A stretch of DNA of 64,000 nucleotides from NCBI RefSeq assembly GCF_040054535.1, contig NC_090781.1:10915982-10979981 (forward strand), written 5' to 3'. Both the position numbers and the translations under genes were made by a program. This document shows positions 12,074 to 25,862 of this stretch, one piece after another (the first letter of the stretch is position 1; each line of letters begins with the position of its first letter). The notes under the pieces were generated by a model. That model was not told where the DNA came from and made no database searches. It worked only from the letters and a program-made list of their open reading frames with translations. The stretch comes from Antennarius striatus (taxonomy: Eukaryota; Chordata; Actinopteri; Lophiiformes; Antennariidae).

Positions 12074-15000
12074 TGGACTGTCATTGATCCGGCTGATGGT
12101 GTACTTCATGAATACCATTCACACATGAGTGACAGTAAAAAAAAAACAAAAATAAAAAAACAACGTATAGTGTAGGATGGGATTTAAAATGTCCATAAAA
12201 TATTAGAACATGTCTGGGGAGTCATAATTAAATATAAATTGTACAAGACAAATGCATGCAACATAGCCTACAGCTGGCCCTGTAAATTCAAGAATTAAGT
12301 CTGGCAGGGACATAAACATAATCCCAACACCACTTAATAGAAATTGTCATGCCACACAGGCTCTGTACCTCCTAGTGGATGCTTGGTTTGTGAAAATAAG
12401 TAAGGCGGAACTTATGCAGTGCTTTTGCCAACTAATTTAATGCATCCCTGGAATGTAAAAATGGAGTAAACATATTCCTTGGCCTGTTATTAGTGTTTAG
12501 TTTACTCATAATGACATAATTTGCGGCTCAGATAAGCATTGTCAGCCCCTGCTGCATCCCTTGTAGAAATCTGGTGCATTGTACCTCTGCATGTCTTTGC
12601 AGTCAAATATGGAGGCTGTCCAAAGCAAGAGAAAATAATAAGGATAATCTGAGCCATTTGTAACATAAAACAATAAACAATATAGTGAATAGTTAAAATG
12701 AGATAGCCAAGTTTTAGTTTTCCACATTGTTAACTGATAAAAGTCCTGTGGGCATGAAAGAGATGCTTTTAGAAAGTCAGATCTATTCAAGAGCCTGCTC
12801 TGAAGAAATCTATGACTATAATACCACTCTACACCAGTGAGGAAGCTGGAGCTGTGCATTTCAGGCACCACATGGACAGTTTATCAGGACTTAACAGCTA
12901 ACAGATCAATCACATGAACAGAATAGCAGGAGTTACATGTCTCATACAGTTAACACTTGTAAAATGTTCTGAGACTCATGAGGAGTCCATGAATTAGGGG
13001 CAGAAGGCTTTTTTTAGGGTTCTACCCATCAACTTCAAGTGCGAAAAGGCGTCAGTTCTTTAAAGTGTCACATTGTGAGACAATGGAGTTTTCGTGACAT
13101 CGCATAGCATGAACTGGGCATTACCCAAAAGAGATGTAAACAGTGACATGTAGTCGATATAAACATACAACATTGGTTGCAAAATTTCTTCTCTGAAGCT
13201 GTTGTTAACTCTGGGCACCATCAACCATCATGTCCTCTATCTACAACAGTGCTGTATTAGTGCGGCAAAACATGCGATTATAGAAAATAAGAATAGGTTA
13301 TCAATATCGAGGGAGAGTAAAAAATACAATTGGAAAAGATATCTGTAAATAACTATCTTAACTTGACAGACCTCCCATGGTGCTGCTGAAAAAAAATCTG
13401 AATGGTTATCCCTGCCTTATAATGCAACCAAAAGTGATCCGAAAGTTAAGACCATTACACATACATGCACCTCCGCTCTGCCACATTCAAAGACAGAGGT
13501 TGTATAAGACAGTTTTTGATCAACACTGATACCATATGATAATGTTAGGGTTCTGAGACTGAAACACACTGAGACACAAACAGAAAATATTGACATCGTC
13601 AAGCACCTTGAAAAGTATGATTCATCAAATCATCACGTTGGCCATGTGAGGACAAGGGCACTGTGAGGGTCAGGCGCTGTGCTCCAGAGCCTTTATCAAA
13701 TGATCATGCTTAATGGGTTTAATCTTTTTCTCACCCAGCATTTGAGTGTAAAATTAAAAACAATCTAACCTCTTTGCTTTTATAAATTCAATATTAAACC
13801 AGCTCTGGCACAGAACCAACCTCGACAGCCCTTATTTTACCCTTTGGGGATTCCTCAGCACAAAATGAGATTCATCATCATTTATGTAGTAGGGTATAAA
13901 ATAATAGAGACAAACTGCAGCTGGCATAAATTCTTTGAACTGCTTTTCTTCTTAAAAATATTATACCATTGCTTTGCATTTCACTACAAATATCCTTCTC
14001 AATTAACAATCACACAACCCATGTCTTTGGCTTTGTATACATTTAGAGGAGGACAGTCACTTTTACTTAGATTATCTGTTCAAGGAAAAACAACCATAAC
14101 AAAAGGTGTGCCCATTGTTGAATTACAGGCTTTTCCTAAATCCTTTTACTCTTCTGTTTTCTGTCTTTGCAACTGAGAGAATAAAAAGAATAAAAGAACC
14201 AAGGAAAGCTACGAAAGTTTCAACCAACACAAGCCCTCACAAGAACTGCTCATAAAGCATTTAAGGTGTGTGTTGATCTCTGCCAATCCAGACCTGATTA
14301 CAAGTGGAACCTTGGTGAACGTATCTGAGGGTCAGTTGCAATTTTGTGGCAAATATGAGACATATTTAAACAAAAGTGCCTTATTTCTGACTGAGAGTTT
14401 TCTCAATACATATATTATGTGGTGTGGGGCTGTGACTGTCAGTGTGTTTCGTAAGGAAGCCTCCCTCCAAGGCAGGAGGAGAAGAACAGTAACTCATAGG
14501 GAGGAACCCATTTAAGGGAGCACCAATTCGCTGTTTTTCTCTCAGACCATGGCAAACTGAGTCTGCACATCATGTCACAGTCCTGCAGGTGACATGGAGC
14601 AGTTTGCTTTTTTTTTTTACTCTGTCCTGCAATATAATAATCATCTGTTTTCCATTTTTAATAAACTTAGATGTATATAATAAAGTACAAAAATATTAGA
14701 GAACATATACAGTTTTTTGTCATTTTGTAGTGACTGCTTTGCCTGGTTTTCTTAAGCATACGTATATCTATTTGCTGGGTGATGAGGAACTTAACAGGCC
14801 TTGACCAAAGTGTATTTTTCCATTCTTGTTATATCGTTGATGTACGGTCTGTTCCATCTGAGGAGGAGATAATAAAAGTTTTCAGGTTTTTCCAATCACA
14901 ATCAATTGATTCATTTAACTTAGCATATGTGATATATTTCTGGATAAGGAGAAGCAGCTTTCTTCAGTTAAGAAGAAAACAGGCATTTGTTCATTTCCTG

Positions 15001-15231
15001 CAGCAGCTGTATCTGAATAAAATGTCAGGATACTGCATACACAGATACGAAATACGTTATCTATCTCGAAGGAATGAAACAGAATTCCATCTAACTTGTC
15101 AAGCCAGTAGATCATACCATCACACAGGGGTGTGTCTCATCCTCTACAACCTGACTTTGAACGATTGATTGTATTGTATAAGTAATAAAACAGTGTTAGT
15201 CCTGTTTACTGCTGCTGCTGAGGAAACTTAC
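12074..15231 (-). other. samd4b 3' region: last intron and 3' UTR, not resolved
   Basis: The family's coding sequence continues beyond exon 11 by a short C-terminal tail, so a terminal exon is expected here on the minus strand. I could not place it: no stretch encodes the expected acidic/threonine-serine tail behind a good acceptor. A strong polypyrimidine-CAG at about 13390 is followed by unrelated sequence. The remaining open frames look random. Confidence 0.4.
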
Positions 15232-18200
15232 CCCCTAAGGCATGCTCCGTCATACTGAGGCACAGTGACTCCAGCGTGGGGTTGATCTCCAGGTCTGCAC
15301 CTGGAACTTGGCATTCTGAGAGAAGAAGTGAGGAATGAAAATCTTGACGGTATTTTTACTCAAAGTCCATTTTACCACGCAGTAAATGTATCTAAATGTC
15401 CTACAAGGATTAATTTGTTAATTTCCTGTTTTTTTCTGCTGTTTAACCAGAATATTACAAGAAATTAACTCAGTGAAATGTGTAGTTACTACACAGACAG
15501 ACTTGTCAATGCCTATGTTACGATAGATGTCAACCTTTATTTGTTTTTCATGAGGAATACATAATATTCTTTTTTCAGTCAATATACTGTATGTCGACTA
15601 CCAGTAATTACATCTTTCATTAAAATTACTGATAAAATAAGCAAAACAAATATTTTTTTATTGTAGAAAGAAGTTCCTAATAAAAGCTGTGTTAAAACTT
15701 GATCCCTCACGCAACAAGCACATTTGAGTTGTCTCTTGTGAAACCATAACAAATGTCCACAACAGGGACAACGTGCTTGGCTCACTCATCTACACTTTGC
15801 CCAGGTGCAACAGTTTGACATATTGGAAAAAAAACCTTTTGTTTAAGCCGTGCATAAAAGCAGTTTGACTTGCTATTACCTGGTGTTTATCAACTCTGAC
15901 TCAGTCTTTAAACTAACACACAATATGATTTTCAAATAATTAAATATTAACCATTTGTCATTTTCTGTTGCAGTCAACGAACCGTCCTGTAACGCTTAGA
16001 GGGAGACGTTGAGGTGCTGTGATATTCGAACCTTATAGCAGTAAAATGAGACTGAATAGTCATTGACTTCTGCATCAGTATCGTGAGAAAAGAGACACAT
16101 GACATTAGGGTAACATTCATGTGGAACTCATCCATGTACAACATCTTAATTATTATCTTCATCGCATCAGACTTGCTGCACTGTTCACACATTTTCTTAC
16201 GCGCCGGATTACAACTCAAACCTTGTGCTATATATAATTTTCACAAGGAAACTTGACACCGTTTGATATGAATGCAGTGACATCACTCTAGAGATTGTTT
16301 CTCTAGCTACAGTAATGTCTAAAGTTTCCATTTCGCCTGACAATTTACTTCACACTTCTTTACAAACCAAAGCATTCTCACAAGAGGTCACTCAGATGTT
16401 ATCTATTTAGAAATCTTTAAATAACCTGATTTTGAGGACCTAGGAGTACACCCTGTTAACCTCTGCCGTAATACGTCTCGTCATTAAAAAGGATAAAAAG
16501 AAATGAGTAACGCTCATTCAAATGAACTCCTTAAATAGCTTTAAAAAAACAGTAAGATGTGGTCTAATAGCTGAAACATTACTTGTGTCCCTGGTTCAAT
16601 TACAGCTGAGGACCTGCGCTCCATTTCATGTCCTCCTCTCTCCTGTCTATTTATATACTATCCTATAATCAAGTCAACAATACTAACAAAAAACAATCCA
16701 GAGAACCACAAAGATCTACATGACATTATGTACTTGGTGTGCTGCGTGGGTACTAGTCACATCAGTTGTACCGTTTACACACAAACATGCAACACACAAA
16801 AGCCCCCTTGTAAGAGGTCCTGTGGTTAGAACACACCATTATTTTTGCCACACTGCCAGTTGTCTTTGTATTAAACAAGACATAAGATCACTACATGAAC
16901 AAGCTCAGCAATTAAGTAAGACTAGCCACACATTACAATCACAATTGCTTAGGAAGCATAAACAACTTTCTTGTGAGTGTTCTGTTTTAGTTTGCAATGA
17001 AAACTACATGACTACATTTTTTTTATAATGTATATGTAAAAACAAAATCAACAATAGTAGTAGTAAGTGTAGCCCATCAATGGAGAAATGAAAACATGGG
17101 TTCATTCATATGCTGAAGAGATTAACCATTTCACAGAGTAATCTATGCCTACAAGGCTACAAATGAATGCTCCTGTGTGAAATCTGGAACACACACAACA
17201 AAGCCACCAAAAGGTTATACATATTGTACGAGGTTGCAGATTGTTTACTGCAACATGTTGCTAAGCCGCCTTGTTATTTTGTCCTTGGCAAAGAAGGTGA
17301 GCAGTTTTCTGTTAGAATCTGACACTTTGTAACTTAAATAGCTCACAAAACCAACAGTCAAATCTGTCATTTTAAAAAATAATTCTCTCTTTAACCATTC
17401 CCAATTCAGAATTAAAACGATTTGACTTGTGATGGTGACAACGTAGGGAACAGTAATGAATTAAAATGTAAAAAAATTTGAAAAAAAGATCAAGTATAGC
17501 CACACTTAAATACTATGAAAGAAATCAAACGAAAGCAACGTCAGACTGCAGGCGAGTGCTTGTACTACCTTGTTGCTGGAACATGAGCATGGTTTGTGGG
17601 GACGTGTGGACAGGGAGGGAGTGGGTACGCTGCACAGAGCTGCGACTCTGACTCGGCATGCTGTTGCTGCCCCCTGGGTTGGCAAACCACAGGTTCTATC
17701 GAAGAAAACACAAACTGTCATGGTCAACACGTCAGCAAAAACTTCTTAATCTCTGATAATATACGTTGTACATCAAAAACCTTTCACTCTCTTAACATGA
17801 TAATTTAACTATTGTTTATTTTCATTCATGTTATATGAACTATTTTATAACAGCTTTGACCTGTCATCAAACAAGTCAGTAACTTCAGACACAATAAAAG
17901 GTAAAGGTGAAGAAATTTTAAACCAAATCAAATTTGAGTCAAATGCCTGGGGCAGCAGTGGCTCAGCGGTAGAGCAGATGTCTTGAAGACGAAGACTGAT
18001 CGCCCAGCCATCGGTGGTTCGAATCCCGCTCCCGCCAGGACTTCCCACCGGAGTGTGAGCTGACGGTGGGAGGTGTCAGCTCACCTCCCAGCCACTGCCG
18101 AGGCGCCCTTGAGCAAGGCACCGCCCCCTACAAGCTGCTCAGTTGGGTGCTACCTGAAGTGGCTGCCCTTCACTCTGCCTCCCCATATACTGTTGTGCTG

Positions 18201-21200
18201 TGATTACTAACTGCATAATAGCAGGCCCCTTGTGTGTTGTTTGTTTTAGGGCCCTGCACAAATACTATTTATCCTGCATGTAACACAAAATCATGTATAG
18301 AGTGAAAATCGTAATTTCCCCGTTAAGGGGATTAATAAAGTTCATCTTCTTCTTCCTTTTGTTCTGTGGCTACAAATATGATGTGAGGTTTAAATTTTCC
18401 TAAATTAGTACTTTAAGCTGTGTATAGCCTTTTGCACTAATTCCAACTCAAAGAATCAATTAGCCAACATGACTTGAGACATATGAATTATCTGAGATCT
18501 AAATCAAGTTACATGCGTCACGAAATTTGATGAACTGTAATGACAGGAACACTGACTTGTCTACCCTGGCCTGCCAGTGCAGGACTAGTGAGTGTGTGAC
18601 GAGGAGATGCTCCCCCAATCCCACTGGGACTCAGGAGACCAATGCGTCCAGCTGGGAGTCCTCGTGGGGTCATCTGGAACTGCCTTTGCCCCCGTCGTGC
18701 TACAACTCCACTCACAGAGCCTGCTGTGGGGAGGGAGTTGGACCCATAGGTCCAGCTGGTGTAACACAAACAAAAAAAGGACAGATCTTCGGAGTTAAAA
18801 TAACCGCTTGTTCACCCACTGAAGCTAAAATGGTATGGTTCTTACTAATCGAAGAGGAAAATGAAAATGGAAGGCAAAGTTTAACAGTTGCAAGGATAAG
18901 GAGAGGGAGGTGACACGTAAAAGTGGAATCTCACCCTTTCTGACGGTACACAGGCATGTCCAGCATAGCTTTCCGTGGAAACAGGCGGAGCAGTTTGAGA
19001 ACCTGCTGCTTCCATGTGACCAGCCTTTTCTTTTGAGTTTCTGAGAACGCCTTTTAACACAGAAAGACACAGCAGGAGAAAAAAGGCATCAGAATTTTAG
19101 ATCCCACTATCGGATCCCAGCAGATGCTTCTGGAATTTGTGATTTCTTTTTGTCAAGGAAAATGACAAACTTTTAGACAATGACAGTGTTCTCAGCCCTC
19201 AACACCAAATATATCACATTGTCTGCATGTTGTATATATTACTTAATATTTATGGGAGCCTTCATTTTCTACCAACAATAAAAAATGAATGCATTCAATT
19301 TGAATTAAAGGAGTCAGTAAATGTAGGAAACTGTCTGGATGTTCTCACCTCATGTGTTAAACACTTCTCAATGAGTTGAAGGTAACAGCTGATATTCTCC
19401 TCATCCGGCCTTGAGACCAGCAGCTGGGTGCACACTGGAACCAAGAAAATACAACCACAGTTTATGGATTGGGAACACCTATTTCTTCAACCAAAAACAA
19501 TAGAAAATATTTTCTGATTATATCTTCTCTGTGTTAACAAAACATTAAAGATCAATTCCTGTGAGTAGAAATCACACATGCGCCAGGTTTATGCATTCCC
19601 TCTCCCTCTCTCTCACCTTTACCCATGACGCGAGTGAACTGTCCAGCAATGTCGCCTTCTGAGATGGGTGTGGCGGGGGAGTCTCCCTCACAGGGAGCTG
19701 GGTTGTGGGACTGGAAGCCTTCTGGGGCCGGCTCTTTGTCTGCTCCTGTTTTTGTAGCATCTGAAGGGGAGGCGGCTGTGTCTGGGGCAGTGGCAGTGTC
19801 CGGGGCAGATTGTGCTGCACTGGGTGGGCTGTAAGCCTTGATGGGTGTGACTATAATCTGCTGAAGTTCTTGGAGGGCATTTCGCAAGTTTCCCCCTTCC
19901 AAAATATCCTGCCATGACATTACAACATAAGTGACACAGGTTTTATATCAAGGAACAGTTGAGTAAAAAAAAATTGGCATTTTCCAATAATGATGTAATA
20001 AACTACGTAAACTTTCCAATGAAATTGTCTTCACTGTATTAAATACTTTACTGGCTGTGGACATCTAGTCATTATGATGAGGTGTAAACACAGCTCCACC
20101 TTCAACACAGGATGGAGACTATAACACACCAGCAGGCAGCTGCCCCTAAAGTCTCTCTAAACTTCCAGATGTCCTATGACATCCTGCCCACTTCTCATCT
20201 TCACAGAACACACAGAACACATGGCCTTTCAGTTGTTTGTGAAAGCCGTGTTACTGATTTAGAGACGGAAACTCCACAGACTTGTTGGAAAACAAACTGT
20301 TAAATTATGTCCACTGTTGGTCAACAGATTGAGTACTGCTAGCATGACGTTACCTTTCTGGCTCACTGCTGAGCCACAGGGGTCAAAAACTCTTTCCCCT
20401 AACTGTCCAATTTGTCACGCTATTTGCATAAGAAAGTGGGAACTTTTAACCATTAAAAAAAAAAAAAAACGCAATTAAGGTCAACACACACACGCACTTT
20501 CCTGTGAAATTTTGAGAAGCAGAACTAAAGCTCAGTCTACAATATTGTAAAATGTTTTATTGTTCATCTTACTGATGATCTCAACACTTATGTTGGTCTT
20601 AATTCCCAGAAGTCTCCTAAAAGAACCAGGATTTGCTCAGAGTGTCACAAAATCCAATGGAACACATTGTGAGCACTCTGTAAACAAATATTGCCCGTTG
20701 CCAAGTTGTAGCTGATGTTTTACCTTTTTTATTACGTAGTGGATGTTTCCGTTACACAGGAACCTTATTTATTTAGGGTAGCAGTTATTTACTTAAACTG
20801 CAATCTACTGAAAAATTGCCTAATTTTTTTTTTCCCTTTGGTAAGTGACCATGGTACAAATAATATTCTATCTGGTGACATATTCAGCAATTCTAGGACA
20901 GAAAAGTACATTAACCCAGCTACTGGGAGGAACACTTTGGGTTTAAGGGTGACATGGTGTGTAGAAAAATCTGCTACAGATCTTGAGTCAAACCTCAAGA
21001 AAAACAAACGTTTGTGTTAATGAATTATTCCAGAGGAAAATACAAAATATCTACTGGCTGTTCTGTGTCCGCTTCTGTTCCAACAACCAAATAAAAGTCT
21101 GACTACATCTCCAGGTTCACTGTTAATCAAGCATGATTGGAAATTCAACATGTGGAACAATTGTTTATCTGTTTTTGGACCATAAGAAAAAACAACAGAT

Positions 21201-23396
21201 CCCATATAATTACCTTTTCCAAAGACTTGAGCACACTCTGCCTCTCTCGCAGTTTCTGAATACTTAAGGCAATCTTGTGCCGTGCTCCTTTAGTGACATT
21301 CTAAAAAGGAAAGTAACAAAAGGCATGAGAGGAAAGCAACTCATTTCTTGTGGAAACACTGAGTAATTTATACAGTTACTAAATAACAAACCTAATCACC
21401 ATTTGTTTCATTAGAGCCAAGGGGCAGAAGTAAAATTGCACCATTTATATGTCTGACTGCTTGGATTTAACTGTGGGGTGCGCTGCTTAATTTCATGCCT
21501 CATTGAGAGTTGATGTATCATCAGGTTTGAGGACAGTAATCATCACAACTGATAGGAAGGGTAGGATAATCAAAGACTGGCCACAATGTATGTAAAAAAA
21601 GAGACTTAATAACCTGCGACTCCAGGTGCTGCTCTGTGAGAATCATCATTTCCTCGTAGGTCATCTGAGAGAAAAGTGACGCATATTTATGAAGACGGAG
21701 ACTCTTCAACCATGCAGGAACATCTAAAAAAAATTCAAAGAAAGATATGTTACATATCAGTTTATATCACAAAAGCTGTTGCACTTTTTTTCAAGAGCAC
21801 CATTGGCCCACTTCAGTAATGAACTCCGACCTTTCATGCCACTGCCATCCTCCTGGAATGTGTTGCGACTGGAACCCTGTTCTTCTGTCTGCTCACTGCC
21901 AGAGGAGGCTACACTGCTCTGGGGGGAAAGAGGTGCGTGGTCTGTTGCAATGAAACTTTGACGGCCTCCTGCATCATCCTGGCTGCCCCACTCAGATCCA
22001 CAAGCCTGGGGACTGGATGGAATAACGGACATGGACTTCTTCAGAGGGCTAGGCTGCATTTGCCCACCCACAGCTGGCATGGGAAACAATAAATGCAGGA
22101 AAACATTCTTAGGCATTTATTTAACCAGACATAACTGACAATGGCATATCCATGAAGCAAAAACACTGTACAACAACTGCACCAGCATATGAAATATTCC
22201 AAAATCCAACTCAAAAAACAAGTAAGCACAATACTTTATCATGACTAAGACAGTAGAAGCTAAAATACAGCCTATGAGATGTGCTCTGGAAAAGATGACC
22301 ATTCTTGCTTGGAACTCACTTTAAGTTTCAGTTTCCATGGAAACTTTTTTTTACCCCATTTGCAGAAAATATTTTTAAAAAACAAATATACCACAGCTAC
22401 TTACCGGTACTCTGGTTAACATATATGTAAACTTCAGTAAAGCTAAAATTTACAGTTATGCTCCAGACAAAAAGGTTTTATGACTGAACTAAAAGACAAC
22501 TTATCATTCCCCTGCCATTTTTATGTTGGGAGATAAAATTGTTCACATCCTGAAAACTTCAACAACATAGACACAATTGTGCCACATTCCCATAACAATC
22601 CATTTACTTGCAGTAACAAACATTACCTGTGTTATTGCTGTTGATGGGAGAAGACATCCCACCCGGGAAAGGCATATGCCCATTCTGGCCTGCTGGAGAG
22701 GTGTTGGATGATGGGGATTTGTCATGCCAGCTGTGTCCAGGGTCAAGAGCCTCAGCCGAGCTCGACCATTCATCTGAGCCCTGGTGTGGGTGGTACGGGC
22801 TAGAAGGGGGCCGGGGTGTATAGCCACTAGACAGGTGCTCCTCCAGGTGGTTTAGCCACATGGCCAGAGAGGTGCGGTCATCCAGTGTGGTGGCAGGATG
22901 GATGAGCGCGTATGATAGCAACTGTCTGCTTTCCTCCACAAACAGGCTACTCTCAATAGTGTGACTCAATACCTTCTGCAGCAGCTTCATGTACTCACAT
23001 TTGGCCTCACTGTTGCGTGGCTGCAGCAGGGGCAGGTGGGACAGTAGCAAGGATACAACCTTCTCCTTTGGCTCCTGATGCCACTGGCAAACAATTGCTA
23101 TTGACAAAATGGCAAATCAAGAATGTTACCAATGATTAACCTTTATGACCTGATTAATGCGTGCCTTCTTCAGTTTTAGGAAGGAATAATGTTAATTTAC
23201 CTGCATTGTTCGCTTCAGCTTCTAGGATGTGGATCTCTGTGCAGTCTGCCAACCAGTGTTCGAGGCAGATGTGTAAGAAGCGAGCCTGGGTGCGGGACAC
23301 CCTCTTCAGGAGGGACAACAGTGCCACCGTCTGTTCACACTCATTCCAGCCCTTGAACCAATCTGTGAGGATACCTACCTGGTCTCGGAACATCAT
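15232..23396 (-). CDS. samd4b: Sterile alpha motif domain protein 4B (Smaug2), RNA-binding translational repressor
   Basis: Cytoplasmic repressor that binds Smaug-recognition stem-loops in mRNA through its SAM domain (family knowledge). Eleven coding exons on the minus strand: 23201-23396, 22627-23097, 21831-22073, 21614-21723, 21214-21300, 19617-19908, 19349-19434, 18935-19050, 18557-18755, 17569-17695 and 15232-15315, all frame-consistent and totalling about 670 residues. The start [10 protein letters not shown] is the conserved vertebrate start. The Smaug similarity region spans about residues 1-170 ([20 protein letters not shown]). A Ser-rich block with [20 protein letters not shown] comes next. 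The SAM domain begins at about 304 ([17 protein letters not shown]), crosses exons 4-5 and includes [14 protein letters not shown]. The PHAT-like segment FTRVMGK-VCTQLL follows, then [15 protein letters not shown]. The final short exon was not found. Reading through the donor after exon 11 adds about eight residues and stops at 15206, a possible alternative end. Confidence 0.93.
15316..17568 (-). other. samd4b intron between coding exons 10 and 11
   Basis: About 2.25 kb of intronic AT-rich DNA. No repeat family or RNA gene recognised by eye. Confidence 0.6.
17949..18350 (+). mobile_element. tRNA-derived SINE, copy 1
   Basis: The head has an A-box-like TGGCTCAGCGGTAGAGC and a B-box-like GGTTCGAATCC, followed by a conserved body (CTCACCTCCCAGCCACTGCC) and a tail ending GGGGATTAATAAAG. 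The same body recurs at about 35.3-35.6 kb and 52.66-52.99 kb. It lies in the samd4b intron between exons 9 and 10. It is not a functional tRNA: the cloverleaf is not closed. Confidence 0.8.
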
Positions 23397-25400
23397 GGCG
23401 TGTCTCCAAATAAAGGAGAAAAGGAATGTATAAATGGGTAGGGGAAGTGAAAGACAGTTCTCTCAGAAACAACAGTCTCACCCCGCACAGCGGGGTTATA
23501 TTAGTGACAGTCCTGAGATCCCCTCAGACTGGACCGAGGGGCCCTCACATGGTTCAGGTGCAAGAAGAAGTTCAGATAATGGTGTCGCGTGGATTATCAG
23601 GGATGTCTTCTGAAGCGAGGTTATGTGTGTTAACCGTAGTCAGAAATGACTCCAACAGGAAATGAAGTGTTTCACTCTAGCATGTTCTGAATCACATTGT
23701 ACGTGCCCTGTAAAATAAACAGACAGAAAAATCTTAGACATGTGTTCAAAATGACATCATCTACACTTAATACATTAACAAACATGAGTGCTTTGACAGT
23801 TTAAAACAATGCTGAAAGTTTGTGTTGTATCGATCATATGTTTCTATCTCATTTGCAGAGCATTCAAGACAGACATCACTTATAGGTTGTTTTTTTTGTG
23901 TGTTATATTTCAAATAAATTGTTGATAAACTTGGACGTTATAGCAACATTAAGAGTGTTACCTGAATTAGGCTTTTACTAACTTAAACTCTTCACAAGGA
24001 TGCATATCCATCTTGTTCAATTTTTCGAGTCATAATGTTAAAGAATGTTCACAACAGGTGTTCAAAAAACTTGACTTGAAGGATAAGCGTCCATTTCATT
24101 TAAGGCAGTAGTAATATTTACAGACTGAACTAAGATAGACTTCTGTCACAGGAGTACGGGCTGTCATCATTTCCATTTATATCCAACAACTAAATATAAC
24201 ACAGTAGTTATCACCTCAAGAAAAGTAACATACATTAACTTTGGGGTAACAGTGCATGCCATAACAGCTGACACCAGTACCAGCTGTTAAATCACAGTCT
24301 AATTTTAATTATAGAACAGTCATGAGTCTGGTTAGAAGATCTGATTGATGTCTATAAAGTTCAAACAGGCATCATTTCAATCAGCAGCATAGCGTTGGAT
24401 ACTGGAAGACACAGTTATCTGGGTTAACTGAGGCAAACTACAAGACGCATTCAAGACGTTTCTTAACAGATGCATCGAAGTATGTTCCAGCGCCTGGTCA
24501 TGTTAAGAAGCACCACAATATATGAGGCCCTGTCACAGCTGTAGCAAACGACTTTACAGACTTCATTTCACATTTACAAGAGGGTCCATAGCAAACAAAA
24601 GACTAAGTGTATTTGGTCGTGCCTATAAAGTGACAGATTCCTACATTTCAAACGCTGTATACCAAAGTAACAAAAGTGAAAACAGTAATAGCACTAGCAT
24701 TTTGACTGTCTCATCGTGGTGTCAAATTTAATCCACCCATGAAAACGCAATACTAACAGCATACCCAACAGATGTCGCAGCTTTTGACATTATCTTGTGC
24801 TTCCGAACAGTGAAACATTTTCAACACGTCGGTTTCACTGTGACACAAAGCACAAGAAAACATCGATTTTTCATTACTAGCTCGGTCGGCCTCGTCATTG
24901 ATATGGGATTCACAATTTGTATTGTTAGTGGTTAACACTGTTGCTGCCCCTTCTCTCCGTTTCGTGCTTCAATCTTAGCGGTGGGAACAGGGAGGCTAAA
25001 ACGCAGTTTTAATCGAATGACGCCTGTTACAAGTTGACAAGACAAAGTTATGGTAGTTGCAATTTAACATAAACACACTCATGGGGATTGTTGTTTACCT
25101 TTGTCAATTGTGACTGGTTAGCGAGCTAGGCTAAGGTGCTAATGCACAGCTAGCTCGACGGTAGGGCAGGGATAGTGAGCAAAAATGCTAGCGCTAGCTT
25201 CTTAGGTAGCAAGTTTTGCTAACAGATGCAACAACGTTGGCTTAGCTGAAAGAAGCGTAGATTTCAATCTCCTCCGAGGTTTTCCTTACGGGTATTCCTT
25301 CAAAGCAGCGAGCTCTCGTGGTTTCAAACAAATCATATTAAAGAAGGTATATACAAAATGTTTATTGCAAAGCAGAAAATAACGTACGCCTGGAGAATTC
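23397..25400 (-). other. samd4b 5' leader and upstream intron region
   Basis: Sequence upstream of the samd4b start codon. The 5' UTR continues directly above the ATG, with a possible acceptor within about 20 bases. A noncoding first exon probably lies near the CpG-richer DNA at 24.9-25.3 kb. Nothing else is recognised. Confidence 0.45.
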
Positions 25401-25450
25401 TACTTCGATTTTGAGTGACGTCAGACGTTCGCGTACGTCATACGTCTGGG
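24900..25450. promoter_or_regulatory. Putative samd4b promoter, possibly shared with gmfg
   Basis: A cluster of GCTA/TTAGC/GCTAGC motifs at 25112-25250 is followed by a perfect cAMP-response palindrome TGACGTCA at 25416-25423 and a second half-site TACGTCA at 25434-25440, then GGGCGG at about 25449. samd4b and gmfg diverge from this region. The transcription starts are inferred. Confidence 0.5.
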
Positions 25451-25519
25451 CGGTAAGTAGCACCTTGTTCCGCCCCCTGGGTTCTTTGTCACATATGGCA
25501 CTAATTACATACAAACTGT

Positions 25520-25622
25520 ACATACATACATACATACATACATACATACATACATACATACATACATACATACATACATACATACATACATACATACATA
25601 CATACATACATACATACATACA
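25520..25622. repeat. (CATA)n tetranucleotide microsatellite
   Basis: About 25 near-perfect tandem CATA units. The long open frames through it on both strands (repeating MYVC or IHTY) are artefacts. Confidence 0.97.
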
Positions 25623-25742
25623 AAATCAACACAAATCAACACATTCTGATTCAATTGAAAACATATACCATGTCCAAACTTTTTTGAAAAAGTAATTGTT
25701 ATGTGTTACAATGCTAAAACTGTTATATTCTAGTACATACAT

Positions 25743-25747
<5 letters not shown>

Positions 25748-25809
<62 letters not shown>

Positions 25810-25862
25810 CAGTATGTGTGTGTGTGTGTGTGCGTGCGTGCGTGTGTGTGTGTGTGTATGTG
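25748..25862. repeat. Compound (TA)n(TG)n microsatellite
   Basis: (TA)n about 32 bases, directly followed by (TG)n, then a GCACAG interruption, further (TG)n with TGCG variants, and TATGTG. Confidence 0.95.

Noticed and set aside
13380-13410. Strong polypyrimidine-CAG acceptor considered as the last samd4b exon
   Set aside because: The sequence behind it does not encode the expected C-terminal tail in the required phase and stays open for too long.
14779-15168. 129-residue plus-strand open frame
   Set aside because: Random-looking composition, no family motif, and it lies in the samd4b 3' region antisense.
17949-18040. Possible tRNA gene from the A-box and B-box-like motifs
   Set aside because: The stems do not close into a cloverleaf and the sequence continues into a repeated body and poly-T-free tail, so it is a SINE head.
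25362-25695. Open frames on both strands with repeating MYVC and IHTY residues
   Set aside because: They are translations of the (CATA)n microsatellite, which has no stop codon in these frames; no family or splice support.
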